Assembly: GCF_003711515.1 (NCBI RefSeq)
Contig: NW_021167079.1
Coordinates: forward strand, 2,946,868-3,010,867
DNA: 64,000 bases
Reading direction: 5' to 3'
Origin: Sodiomyces alkalinus F11
Lineage: Eukaryota; Ascomycota; Sordariomycetes; Glomerellales; Plectosphaerellaceae
In this document: positions 55,059-64,000 of the stretch, piece by piece
Layout of the letters: each line of letters begins with the position of its first letter
Position numbering within the stretch: the first letter of the stretch is position 1
Position numbers and translations under genes: made by a program
Notes under the pieces: model-generated
The model's database searches: none
The model's input: only the letters and a program-made list of their open reading frames with translations
What the model was told of the DNA's origin: nothing

Positions 55059-55863
55059 TTATGAGAGCCCTAACCTCTGCTCGATGACCTTCACTATCTC
55101 TGACCATTCCATCATGGCTCCCAGCCCGACGTCATTACAGGCGAGCCTCTTTTCCATGGGCCTCAGGACCTCAAACCAGCCCCGTCCAGCGGGACCGTCC
55201 TTATCCCCGGCGTCGTCGACGTCGTTGCCAACGCCCCAGTCTTCTTCGAGGACCCGTATCTGTTGCGCAGTGATGGGGTGAAACCACATGGCCGTATTCA
55301 TACTCGGCGCCACGACGATCCTGGCCTTCTTCCCGTCGATCAGGCCCGTGGTATCCCAACAGCGCACAGTATCCAGCAACAGGTTATCCGACATGCCGTG
55401 GACGATTTTGGCCAGCGTATTGGCGCTTAGCGGCGCGATGACCAGGATATGAGCCCATCGCCGGAGGTTGATGTGCAGAATCTGCGCCCCTCTTGCCCCG
55501 GACTCGACCCATTCGTCTTCGTCCTGGTGGACGCCTTCGACGTTGGGGAGTGCCGCGAGCGATTCCACTGTCGGCTGCTCCGGAGACTGCCCCGCCAGGA
55601 ACTGCGCGGCCGTTTTGGTGAGGATCACGCGGATCCTGACGTTGGAGTGGCGTTGCAGGGCTGAAATGATCAGAGGAAGCTTGATTGTAGCTATTGATCC
55701 GCTCTGCAGAACGACTTAGTCACACAACTCCCCCAATCTCGGACAAATGGGGGGGAGGGGGGAGGGGAGGGAAAGGGGGACGGACCGCTGCCAGGAGAAC
55801 GTGGATACGTCCGTCATGAATCGCACTTGCGACTGAGGCTGCAGGTGAGGGGGCTTGTGACAT
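55059..55863 (-). CDS. Phosphopantothenoylcysteine decarboxylase (PPCDC, Hal3-like)
   Basis: Two exons on the minus strand, 55863-55786 and 55703-55059, give 240 residues. The donor is the weaker GTCCGT and the acceptor is CTGCAG; the junction restores HVLLAA-SGSIATIKLP, the FMN phosphate loop. It decarboxylates phosphopantothenoylcysteine to phosphopantetheine in coenzyme A synthesis and binds FMN. Key residues: catalytic His103 in LHINLRRW, then VIAPLSANTLAKIVHGMSDNL, Asn162 in APSMNTAMW, and the active-site Cys215 in KRLACNDVGLGAM. All three residues needed for catalysis in plant Hal3a are present, so this should be an active enzyme, not just a phosphatase-regulating subunit. The Asp-rich insert at 185-195 (DVDDAGDKDG) is unusual. 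It lacks the long acidic tail of yeast Hal3/Vhs3. Confidence 0.93.
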
Positions 55864-56867
55864 CGCGATAGTGGACCAATGCGCTTTCGCGGGTCAGTTT
55901 TGGGAAAAGAACGGTGGTGATTTCATTAAATAATGAGAGTGGCGTTGATGAAGAGGACGTCTCAAGAGTCAACAATGACATTGCTTGACGCTGTTAAGAT
56001 GAGTAATCCGTGTCGGCGATCCCGCTTCCCGACCCGACCGGCCCCATATCATCACGTGATTTGGCGAGCCTTCTCGTGTTCTTGTTGAACAACCGCGAAC
56101 CAGCGCAGACCTACCTTCGCGTTACGAGGTACAACTGGCAAACCAGTTCTCTGGCTCTCCCTATGTAGTATTACTTGAGGAAGCTGTCTCTCGACGAAAG
56201 CTGTGGCCTGGGGAACTATGTTCTTGTCTGTCAATTTCCAGCAATTCCCAATTTCTTTTTTGTTTTGAAATATCACCTATTGCTTTTTTCGTCTTCTCGC
56301 CACGGCGTCAGTCACGGTGTCAGCTCCCCCCTAATGTAATAAATTATAATTCGCGGACTCTTTTTGTACATAGTATTCAACATGACTACCATCTACTCAA
56401 GCAGCACTGTGGGATGTCTCAAACGGAGTAACGGACGTCGTCGAGTTTCCATTCAAGTTGCCAACTTACCATGGCAGAACAAGTTTCCTCCTGATTCCTG
56501 AACGGAGTTGGGGGGAAACCTTCGGACCTACTGATCACATCACCTCAGACATCTTATTAGCTGGGTCTGCAGAAGAAATGCCGTCGTTAACACTCAACCT
56601 AACTAGGACGGACTTGGCTTGAATGTACAGGGGGCATCCATCCATTCATCCCTAGGTGGACCGTGGCGGATCACCTAATGAGGATATCTCTGCAATTCCG
56701 AAGTTCCAGTCCCTAGGGTATCTTCTCCATCTCCATGATCCATCCCATAATTCCGTAATTCCCGACGGTATTGTTGATGCTTCATTGGAAAGCGAGCTGT
56801 ACAGCTTAGCCTTCACCTGGCAGACACGAAATTTAGCCTCTCCTCGATAGTGCTTATTAGGGATCAC
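55864..56867. other. Intergenic
   Basis: The 5' flank of the PPCDC gene. No supported gene. Confidence 0.5.
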
Positions 56868-57020
56868 TCACTTCTGTGGATTATGCTTGACGGGTGGAAG
56901 CCTTCCGCAGTCGGGATGGTTGCAAATGGTCCAAGGGTGAGCTCCGCAACCCATGCAATTTCCAGTCAGGCTGTGAGGGTTGGGATTCTGACAATGTTTG
57001 CATGGAACTGGCTCAGGCAT
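56868..57020 (-). CDS. Candidate 50-residue Cys-rich zinc-ribbon-like ORF
   Basis: From the ATG at 57020 the minus strand reads MPEPVPCKHCQNPNPHS, then LTGNCMGCGAHPWTICNHPDC, and a short tail. There are six Cys in three pairs (CxxC, CxxC, CxxxxC) with interspersed His, a pattern that could hold zinc. The frame is open further upstream without Cys motifs. The stop at 56868 follows AAG-TGAGT, so a donor could exist there. There is no signal peptide. I do not recognise a family. The cysteine spacing is why I keep it; the coding status is unproven. Confidence 0.35.
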   Translation of the reverse strand: MPEPVPCKHCQNPNPHSLTGNCMGCGAHPWTICNHPDCGRLPPVKHNPQK

Positions 57021-58774
57021 CTTGTATGGATCTTTGATGAAGAAAGTAGTCAGGGTTCTCAAGGATTGGTAGTCGAATTTTCTAAGAGTGATGACTTTGA
57101 GGAAGATAACTATCGAGAACAAGGGAAGAAAGAAGTTATTTCTTGTATTGAATGTTCACGGAATCACGGAGAACCTCCAAACAAGACGGAACTGAACGAT
57201 GTCATTTTTACCACGCCTTTGAGCGAGCGCCTTCCTCTCAACAGGAGTTTCTCAAAGGAAGCGGAGTAGGAGAACCAGGAAAGCCCATATCCGATAAACA
57301 CACCTTCACGATATGCGGCAGTATAACAAGAATCCCTGCACGTACGACCCCAACATCGGTTCATACTCGATGGAGGGCAACTGCAGGTGTTCCCCCAAAA
57401 CTGTTGAGTCAAGGAGTGCAACAAACATACATCTGAGCCCAGAGAATAGCACGAAAACACTCGGAGACGGCGAGGCTTTGCTTGCTGGATAAGGTAGAGG
57501 CATAGAAAAGGCTTCACAGAAGGTCGAAGGACATTAACTCGACGAGCTAATCTAGTTTATTCGTTCGCTTCCCCCTGGTCCTATTTCTTTCATTCTCGTG
57601 AGGGACAGGCTAACGACACCGCTCTGATTAGCCCCTTATGAAATCCTCAAGGCAGTATATCCTGTAGAGCAATTTCCCTGCTCGGATCCTCCTCGAAAGC
57701 CGGGTTGATTTGTTTGTCTTCAACGTCGGTAATCCATTCTCAAGGACCATAATGATACGCTGTTTACAGCCATATAAAACAATGTCTGGACTGGGGATTG
57801 GAGCGGCTTTTGTGCCTCTTGTGCCACCTGGTACAACAAGGTAGCAATGTTTGCTCGTTGATTCGACGGGAGGTATATGGTATCGGGAAAGTTCCTGGCG
57901 AGCCTTTGAACTTATCCCTCGAGGGGATGATGGATCTTGGAATGGCGGATGGCGGAAATAGTGAAGCTGAAGACTCCGGGAGTCCTGTGACATCGCTCTG
58001 TCCCTGGAGGCTCAGATGGTATCGTATCTTCCTGGCGGTGGATCAGACCCGATCCGCTCAGGAGGATTGCGGCCTGCCGGGTTCCGGCTCCGAGACGGAC
58101 CATCACCGTCGTCGCATTGCCATCAAATCCGATTGGACGGCGAAGCCGGCCAACGACACCTTACCTCCTGTCAGAACAATACCTACCTAATACTGGTACG
58201 CCAACTGAATTGTTCTTGTTCCTTGCAGAGTTCCAAGATACTCTGTGGGGAGACGAAAAGCTCCGTGGCTAGCGGGGCTTCGTCATGACGCTTGCTTCAA
58301 GGTCACGAGAAGTCTCGAGCCATAACCCAGCCCGACCATGAGACGTTTTCATTCCTCCGTCGGAGTTCCATTTGTGCAGGACCGCGTTGTTGCTAGGTAG
58401 GATCCCCGCATAATGTCTGGCCAACCGTTAGGCGACGGTAATTTTTAGCGCTCACCAAAGTAAGTTCAGAGCCATCGTTGAGATGGACGTCATGGACCCG
58501 AAACAACCGAAAAAGTGCCTGGGGCCCAGATAAGCATCAACGGCACTACCGGGGACTTGTGGTAAGAACGTCCGCTGTGACGCGCTGAAAATAAACGGAC
58601 CGGGAGAGGCCGAGTAAAATGAAAACGTAACGAGGGGATGGGTCAACGAGTGAGTTCCTGACATATAATACGCTGTGAAGCGTACACGAGGTTCAGACGT
58701 CTTGCGGCAACCTACTCACTTTTCTCCGCTCCGCACCCTCGCTCTTCGGATCAAGCAAGAACGCAAGAAACAAT
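57021..58774. other. Intergenic
   Basis: No supported gene. A minus-strand frame at 57164-57517 has a Cys-rich piece (NTCSCPPSSMNRCWGRTC) but no other sign of coding. Frames at 57628-58288 are mutual shadows. A TATA-like catataata lies near 58661, about 110 bp upstream of ATG 58775. Confidence 0.45.
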
Positions 58775-59671
58775 ATGGAGAAAATGGAGAAGATGACGAC
58801 TCGAAGCGAGCCAACGACGACGGAAAAGAATGAGGCGATGCCACATCAGCCAGGCATGGGGACACGCACACACCCGATGAAAGTGCTGAGCCTCGGTCTT
58901 CCACGCATGGGATCGTACTCGATGTGCCTCGCACTCCAGCAACTGGGCTACCAGAACGTCTACCACCTAATCGACGACACGGCTCGACGGCCGGAAGATT
59001 GGGACTTCTTCGCCGAGGCAGCGGACGCGCTCTTCCCCTCGCTACCGACGTACAACAAGCGAGGGATGACGAGGGAGCAATGGGACGTCATTTTCGGGTC
59101 GTGCGAGGGGATAACCGACATTGGCAGTATATTCGCCAAGTCGCTCATCGAGGCGTATCCGGAGGCCAAGGTGATCCTCGTGGAGAGAGATTTCGACAGC
59201 TGGTGGAAATCGATGGAGAACCTCCTGGATCTCATCTTCGGCCGGACCGCGTGTCTCTACCGGGACGTGATCGAGCCCGTCGCCGAATCGGGCTTGACTA
59301 AGTCGGTGCAGAAGGTGGTAGGGGGCTGGCTGGGCGTGGAGACCCTGAACCCTTCCATGGCCGAGCTGAGGGCCAGGGTGCGCGACGTGTACGCGAAGCA
59401 TAACGCCATGATCCCCAAGCTTGTGCCTGAAGAGAGGTTGCTTCGGTGTCAACTCGGTGAGGGGTGGGGGCCCTTGTGCAAGTTTCTGGATAAGAAGGTG
59501 CCGGATACGACGTTCCCTCATGCAAATGATGCGGCTTCGTTCAAGAAGCAGGTCCAGGGGAGCAGGACGAAGTTGGCGTGGTTGGCACTACAGCGGGTCG
59601 CATTTTGGGTTTCGGCGATCATGGTGGTGGGGGTGATGATTCTTCTGGCAGGACGAATGCAGGGATATTAA
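58775..59671 (+). CDS. P-loop sulfotransferase-like protein with C-terminal anchor
   Basis: A single exon of 298 residues, starting MEKMEKMTTR at 58775; a later Met could also serve. The N-terminal PAPS-binding-like loop is KVLSLGLPRMGSYSM (about 36-50), followed by CLALQQLGYQNVYHLID. The second nucleotide motif is EAKVILVERDFDSWWKSM (about 129-146). Middle blocks are WDVIFGSCEGITDIGS, FAKSLIEAYP and YAKHNAMIPKLVPEERLL, and GEGWGPLCKFLDKKVPDT. This is the fungal/animal Sulfotransfer_4-like family, often annotated only as P-loop NTPase domain proteins. A single C-terminal helix (VAFWVSAIMVVGVMILLAG) suggests tail anchoring. Sulfotransferase activity is not demonstrated for most fungal members. 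Confidence 0.85.
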   Translation: MEKMEKMTTRSEPTTTEKNEAMPHQPGMGTRTHPMKVLSLGLPRMGSYSMCLALQQLGYQNVYHLIDDTARRPEDWDFFAEAADALFPSLPTYNKRGMTREQWDVIFGSCEGITDIGSIFAKSLIEAYPEAKVILVERDFDSWWKSMENLLDLIFGRTACLYRDVIEPVAESGLTKSVQKVVGGWLGVETLNPSMAELRARVRDVYAKHNAMIPKLVPEERLLRCQLGEGWGPLCKFLDKKVPDTTFPHANDAASFKKQVQGSRTKLAWLALQRVAFWVSAIMVVGVMILLAGRMQGY

Positions 59672-60559
59672 CTGCGATGGCCAAAGATGGGTTTGATGTT
59701 TGGAGATGAAGCTGGATGGAAGGGGATGAAAAAGAAGAGGGTGGGTGAGGAATAATGCGGATTATATAATCTGGGGAGCCGAGAACTCAGAATGGAGCAA
59801 AACAAGCCCTGCGGCAGTTACCTAATTCTATATGGAAGTACCCTTCTGTGTGTCCGACCACAGTAAAGTACCTAGGTACGAAGTACCATATTGACTTAAC
59901 AAGGGGTACATTTTTGATGCGACAGGTTAATCATTACCTAAGGTACCTATGAACAAAGTACACGTAGTTACTCACCCAACCCAACGACCTACCGGGTTGG
60001 GATCCGCTACGGGAAGCCACTGGTTGAACCAATCCGCTGCGCCTTGCCACGCGTGGGGTAAACGAGTACATACTGTACACGTACAACGTACGTACAGAGG
60101 TACCCACCCACTTCCGCGGCAGCGACGGGGACTACGCGGATACAAATGTTAGGTACTGTACACTACTGTCATGTCATGTTGGTGAGTAGTACACGTTAAT
60201 CCGTAAGGTGGTAGAGGGGCACTGGGACCCTGAGGGCAAAATAGCAAAATAAAATGGGGAATAAGAAAAAAATTAGGAGTGGAAAAAGGCGGGGTGGTTC
60301 TGTTTCACCGAGGGGCAACAGGCAATGGGACGTGGAGTGTAATTCTACTCGCGATCTTTTTTTCCCCCTCTTGTTCTTTCTACCATTCTACCTTCTCCTT
60401 ATTTCCCTTCTATCTCTCCCCCCTTTCTCTGTCTTAGTGTTTCCTGGACTTAGGAGCACCCACTAACTTCAACTCCTGTCGTTCTTCGGTCCTAGCACAC
60501 CGTACATTTGCCTAAATCCCACCTAAAGCCTCGCCGAACTCGTTGCCAGTGTTTCCATC
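59672..60559. other. Intergenic
   Basis: No gene. Many gtacctaggtac-like short palindromes lie at 59860-60160, similar to those at 29.3-29.5 kb. The CT-rich leader of the XPT1 gene starts near 60350. Confidence 0.5.
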
Positions 60560-61236
60560 ATGGCCGAAGTAGAGAAGCTTTACGTTACCTACAATGAGGT
60601 GAGTCGGCGAATAACCCCCCAGTCGTTCACATGTCTTGTGCAACCTCTGTGCCATTCTATATCCGTTGCGACCATCCGTTTCCCGTGTAACCATCTCCCT
60701 CGTTGCCTTCTAGCCCGTGACCTTGGCATCATGCACTCGCTTCCACCAGAATGTCACGGCTGACCCGGATACCACAGGTCCATAAGCTCTGCCAGGAGTC
60801 TGCGGCGCGCATTCTCGCCGACATCAACCCGCAGCTGATGATCGCCATCGGCGGAGGCGGCTACGTCCCTGCCCGTATCCTTCGATCCTTCCTCAGGCAG
60901 ACGGGCCGACCCAACATCCCCATCCAGGCCATCGGCCTCTCCCTCTACGAGTCCCTCCCCGAGACCACCAACAACGCCACCCCGGGCGTCCCCGAAGTCC
61001 CCGGCACGCGCGTCACCCGCACCCAATGGCTCGACATGTCCGCCCTCGGTGGGATGGAGAACATTGTCGGAAAGCGCGTCCTCATTGTGGATGAAGTCGA
61101 CGACACGCGCACCACCCTCGAATACGCCGTCAAGGAGCTCGAGAAAGACGTCGAGGCCGCCCGCCAGCGCCTCGGCTCCAACGAGAAGACCGAGTTTAGC
61201 ATCTTTGTCCTTCACGTACGTTTTTGCACTTCCCCT

Positions 61237-61283
<47 letters not shown>

Positions 61284-61547
61284 TTGCCGTGTCGTCGCTG
61301 TCCTCTTTGGTGTCGCCCTCGACGCAATTCACACGTGGCTCCGTGGATCTTGTACTGACACTCGGGATTCCTACAGAACAAGGACAAGCAAAAGAAGGGT
61401 TTCCTGCCAAAAGAGATGATTGATTCGGGCCGCTACATCGCCGCCCGTACCCTCGGCGACGCATGGATCAACTACCCATGGGAGGCGGTTGATATTGACG
61501 AACACGACAGGCTAGCCGCCGAGGCCGCGAGTCGGAATGCGAAATAG
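60560..61547 (+). CDS. XPT1: Xanthine phosphoribosyltransferase
   Basis: Three exons, 60560-60598, 60778-61215, 61377-61547, give 215 residues. It makes XMP (and possibly GMP) from xanthine or guanine and PRPP in purine salvage in the cytosol. Motifs: MAEVEKLYVTYNEVHKLC at the start, LMIAIGGGGYVPARILRSFL, then the PRPP-binding loop VLIVDEVDDTRTTL at 114-127. The C-terminal RYIAARTLGDAWINYPWE ends the conserved part. The layout is that of yeast Xpt1. Intron 1 starts after only 13 codons (GTGAGT..CCACAG). Intron 2 (161 nt, GTACGT..CTACAG) holds a 45-nt poly-C tract. Confidence 0.93.
61239..61283 (+). repeat. 45-nt poly-C tract in XPT1 intron 2
   Basis: Forty-five consecutive C bases start 23 nt downstream of the donor in intron 2. 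The length in the assembly may be inaccurate, because homopolymers are prone to sequencing error. Confidence 0.95.
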
Positions 61548-62146
61548 AAAGAAGATTATAGGACGGGCTTTCCGTATACGAGCCAGGCGTCATCAGGGAG
61601 TTTGGCAGCACTTAGATAGACGGGGATCTAAAAGAGAGAAAATTTCCATCGTGCTTGGGGCAAAGGAGTAGCATCTTCCATGCCTGATCACTGGGCATAA
61701 TAGAGTTGATGGAGGGTGAGAAAGAAGTAGACGGAATGGATATCTACGACGGATATGAATCGATACCACAAATAATGAGAACAAGACAAAAGTCCTTTGC
61801 GTCGCTCCGTGGTTCCCAACATTGGTATCATGTGGAAGCCACGAGGCCGGTCCAACTCGGGTGTACACTACAGTGGAAAAGACGTCCAGAGGGTCGGCCA
61901 ATGCCGCCAGGTCGTCTCGAACTCTCGAGGCGCACACTGAACAAAATACCCGACTTGTGCACCACGACACATTTGCATCCTGCACATGAAGATGAAAGCG
62001 CGGCAGAGCTGAAAACATGCATCTATAATCTACAAGAATCTATTCAAGGCCGAGTGTATGCCGCTCGCAAGGCTCCGCGCAATCAATGGAAGGAACATGC
62101 GATCGGGAACACACGAAATACGAGACGACAAGCGACAAGGAAAGGA
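61548..62146. other. 3' flanks of convergent genes
   Basis: Between XPT1 and the OXLD1-like gene. Open frames here (61706-62626 plus) run as a shadow through the minus-strand gene. No supported gene. Confidence 0.5.
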
Positions 62147-63065
62147 TCACCCCCCTGTCGTCCCCTCCCGCTCATGCATCATCTTGAGCTTCTTCTCCGT
62201 CTTCATGAACTCGCGAATACCCACAGGGATATTAGCATACAACTCCTCGTCCCACATGTCCTTGCCCACCACCGTCTTGGGCTTCGGAGGCACCCAGTTC
62301 GTCTCCGACCCGCCGCCATCGTCATCCATGCTCATGTCGACGCGCCTCTCGCCCTCTTCCCGTCCTCCCGCCGCCGCCACTCCCTGGCCCCGCCGCCGCC
62401 GCCGCTCCCCCCTCTCGCGCAGCCGCCCCTGGGCCTCGGCACTGGCAGCAGACCACTCCTCCATGTCATCCCGGTACTGATCCCACACACAGTTGACGCA
62501 CCCACTCATGCAGCAGTTGTCGGGTTCCTCGGGACGCGGCGGCACCCACACGCCGGCGACGAGTTTCGATTTCCTCCGCGCCTCGGCGAGGCGTTCGGCC
62601 CGGGATTGCGGGCCGGCGAGGGCTGATCCGAAGATGATGGCGGCTTTTTCGGCGGCGGCGGTCGCCGGGGGCGGACTAGGCGCTGGACGCTCCTCCTCCT
62701 CCTCCTGTTGTTCGGTCGCTTCAGCGGGGGGTGAAAGTTCAGCTGCGCGTTGACGCGGCGGGAGGACGGGGTTCCATCTTACGTGTCTTCTTGGTCTCGG
62801 CGGCGGCGGCGGCGGGAGCGGCCTGTTTCGCCTGTTGCTTGGCGGCTGAGGTGGAGGCGGGCTCTTCCGCCTTAGCGTACGGCAGCTTGTAGTCGAGCAT
62901 CGCCTGATAGAAAGGACCGGCGGGCATGGCCTGGGTCTGGGAAGGCTCGATGGGGGTGGGGGGGGTTTGCGACTTGATGGTCGAGACGGAGGCGAAGCGA
63001 GGCGGCGTCGCGCGAGCTGAGATGAAGGGCCGCACGCGCGGAAGGACTCTGCTGGGGGCCGTCAT
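62147..63065 (-). CDS. Oxidoreductase-like domain protein (OXLD1 type)
   Basis: Two exons on the minus strand, 63065-62783 and 62742-62147, give 292 residues. The join removes a 40-nt intron (GTAAGA..CGCAG) and restores frame. The N-terminus MTAPSRVLPRVRPFISARAT is Arg/Ser-rich without acids, fitting a mitochondrial presequence. Ala/Gln-rich and Glu-rich linkers lead to the domain: VWVPPRPEEPDNCCMSGCVN, then CVWDQYRDDMEEW. Its C-C-M-S-G-C-x-x-C core is the signature of the oxidoreductase-like domain (PF09791). The C-terminal half has GGGSETNWVPPKPKTVVGKD. The biochemical role is unknown; human OXLD1 is mitochondrial. The Cys cluster could bind metal, which is inference. Confidence 0.87.
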
Positions 63066-63506
63066 CTTAGATGTTTGCCGAAGTGACCGTCGGCAATAGA
63101 TCTCAAGGAGGAGGAGAGAGGAAAGAGTGGAAGAATGCAAGTACAGCTTCAAAGAGGTTTGGGTAGAATATACGGACGACGAAATATCGGAGAACAGGAA
63201 TTGGACTAGGTTGCATTGGCCACTCGGAGATTATTACCACGGGTAAAAACGTCATAAAGTCACATGAGCAGTCACATGGTATCCCGTACAGCAATACAGG
63301 CTCAAAGTAGAAGGCGGTCAACATGTCGTGGCATCCCCGACGCGTCTACCTTAAAGGTAGTACTCAACTCGCCGTCGCATTGTAGCAAAACATAGGTACA
63401 AAAGATGGTCGAGCTCCAGAAACCAAAACATCTTGTTGCCATTCGACGGGAAATTGTACCGCCCATGGTATGTTTGTGATTTGGAAGGAAATGAAGCATC
63501 AGCATT
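63066..63506. other. Intergenic between divergent genes
   Basis: The 441 bp shared upstream region of the OXLD1-like gene and the partial gene at 63507. No repeat or gene seen. Confidence 0.5.
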
Positions 63507-64000
63507 ATGGACTTCGATAGTATAGAATCATCTGCACCGAAACGCCGTCGTACCTCGCCCCGAACCAGCGTTCCCATCTTCAACGGCCAGACGAATCCCG
63601 CGCCTCCAGATGCTGCCATGGCTTCGTCTCGACCTTCGAACTATGCACCCTCCTACGCTTCACCGACAAGAGCGAGCCTTGCGCGGTCTAATCCCGAACT
63701 ACTAGAGAGCCACGAAGCAATCCAACGCGGTACCGATCATGGATCACAGACACGGTCGACGGGCCAGGCGAGCGAAGTTAGTTTCCGTTCCCTCGGTGTC
63801 GCGCGCGATGCTGGGACGACAGCGCAACTCCAGGACACGACTACCGAGTCGGTCGAGCCTCAATCTCCTATACGATCCGCGCCACGTCGACCAAAGGAGT
63901 CGAAACTTCGCGACACATTGACCGCGCACCTCGAGCAGCGCATGCGTGGCGCACCCACCGCAGCACCGCAGGCTCCCGGTGGGTCAGACGCGCCGCCCGT
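63507..64000 (+). CDS. 5' part of an unidentified gene (truncated by window end)
   Basis: From ATG 63507 (context CATTATGG) the frame is open to the last base of the window, 164 codons plus two bases. It starts MDFDSIESSAPKRRRTSPRT, a basic Pro/Ser-rich segment that looks like a nuclear localisation signal (PKRRR). It continues with YAPSYASPTRASLARSNPEL, then Ser/Thr/Gln-rich sequence with SPIRSAPRRPKESKLRDTLT. The whole visible part is low complexity with SP sites, typical of a disordered N-terminus of a nuclear protein. A SPTRASLARxNPELL motif is familiar from fungal nuclear proteins, but I cannot name the protein without its C-terminal domain. Confidence 0.75.
   Translation, partial: MDFDSIESSAPKRRRTSPRTSVPIFNGQTNPAPPDAAMASSRPSNYAPSYASPTRASLARSNPELLESHEAIQRGTDHGSQTRSTGQASEVSFRSLGVARDAGTTAQLQDTTTESVEPQSPIRSAPRRPKESKLRDTLTAHLEQRMRGAPTAAPQAPGGSDAPP

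Noticed and set aside
57164..57517. Minus-strand frame with a Cys-rich segment
   Set aside because: Only part is Cys-rich, there is no clear signal peptide and the flanks do not look coding; could be chance.
61706..62626. 306-codon plus-strand frame
   Set aside because: It runs antisense through the OXLD1-like gene and lacks any motif.

Overview
The window is nuclear DNA of a filamentous ascomycete (Pezizomycotina, most likely Sordariomycetes). Genes are split by many short GT..AG introns with CTRAY-type branch sites just upstream of the acceptor. There is a tRNA-Arg with a 31-nt intron, and the recognisable proteins (Vip1, Nop8, holocytochrome c synthase, Xpt1, DUF3659) are of fungal type. 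The repeats carry C-to-T/G-to-A decay typical of repeat-induced point mutation (RIP). The species cannot be named from the sequence. One 50-N assembly gap lies at 12582-12631.

Layout. 1-2.1 kb is an AT-rich, RIP-like block holding one decayed reading frame with only TAG stops. 2.9-3.2 kb is a relic of a secreted HNH nuclease with an internal deletion. 4.2-17.8 kb is the most unusual part: a run of genes for low-complexity, probably disordered proteins. Two of them (4232-5113 minus, 8135-8880 plus) end in the same short C-terminal module. Two more (10424-11686 and the six-exon 12980-16447) carry DUF3659 repeats, the second with a long Glu/Lys/Ala LEA-like tract and a hydrophobic C-terminus. 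A small conserved fungal protein (6233-7061) and a 64-residue hydrophilic protein (17467-17758) are interspersed. 18.2-29.1 kb holds Vip1 (RRM), a small three-helix membrane protein, a GT61-type glycosyltransferase and a 12-exon MFS sugar porter. 31.8-34.8 kb holds two convergent fungal proteins of unknown function. 35.9-40.2 kb holds three minus-strand genes in a row: holocytochrome c synthase, a hot-dog thioesterase-like protein and a THEM6-like protein.

40,936-46,915 is a complete but dead Ty1/copia retrotransposon on the minus strand. It has 193-bp LTRs, a 5-bp GCGGA target duplication, a half-tRNA-iMet primer site and gag, protease, integrase, reverse transcriptase and RNase H relics. 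It lies about 180 bp upstream of an ABC1/ADCK (UbiB-family) gene. Downstream are tRNA-Ala(CGC), a Nop8-like ribosome biogenesis protein, tRNA-Arg(ACG), an aldo-keto reductase, phosphopantothenoylcysteine decarboxylase (CoA synthesis), a 50-codon Cys-rich ORF, a P-loop sulfotransferase-like membrane protein, xanthine phosphoribosyltransferase, an oxidoreductase-like-domain protein and the 5' part of an unidentified gene cut by the window end.

Most genes outside 4-18 kb are independent housekeeping genes. Several act in mitochondria or cofactor supply (heme attachment, coenzyme Q-linked UbiB protein, CoA, OXLD1-like), but nothing indicates a shared pathway. The disordered-protein cluster is the best candidate for an undescribed system. 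Its function is not known to me and I do not assign one.
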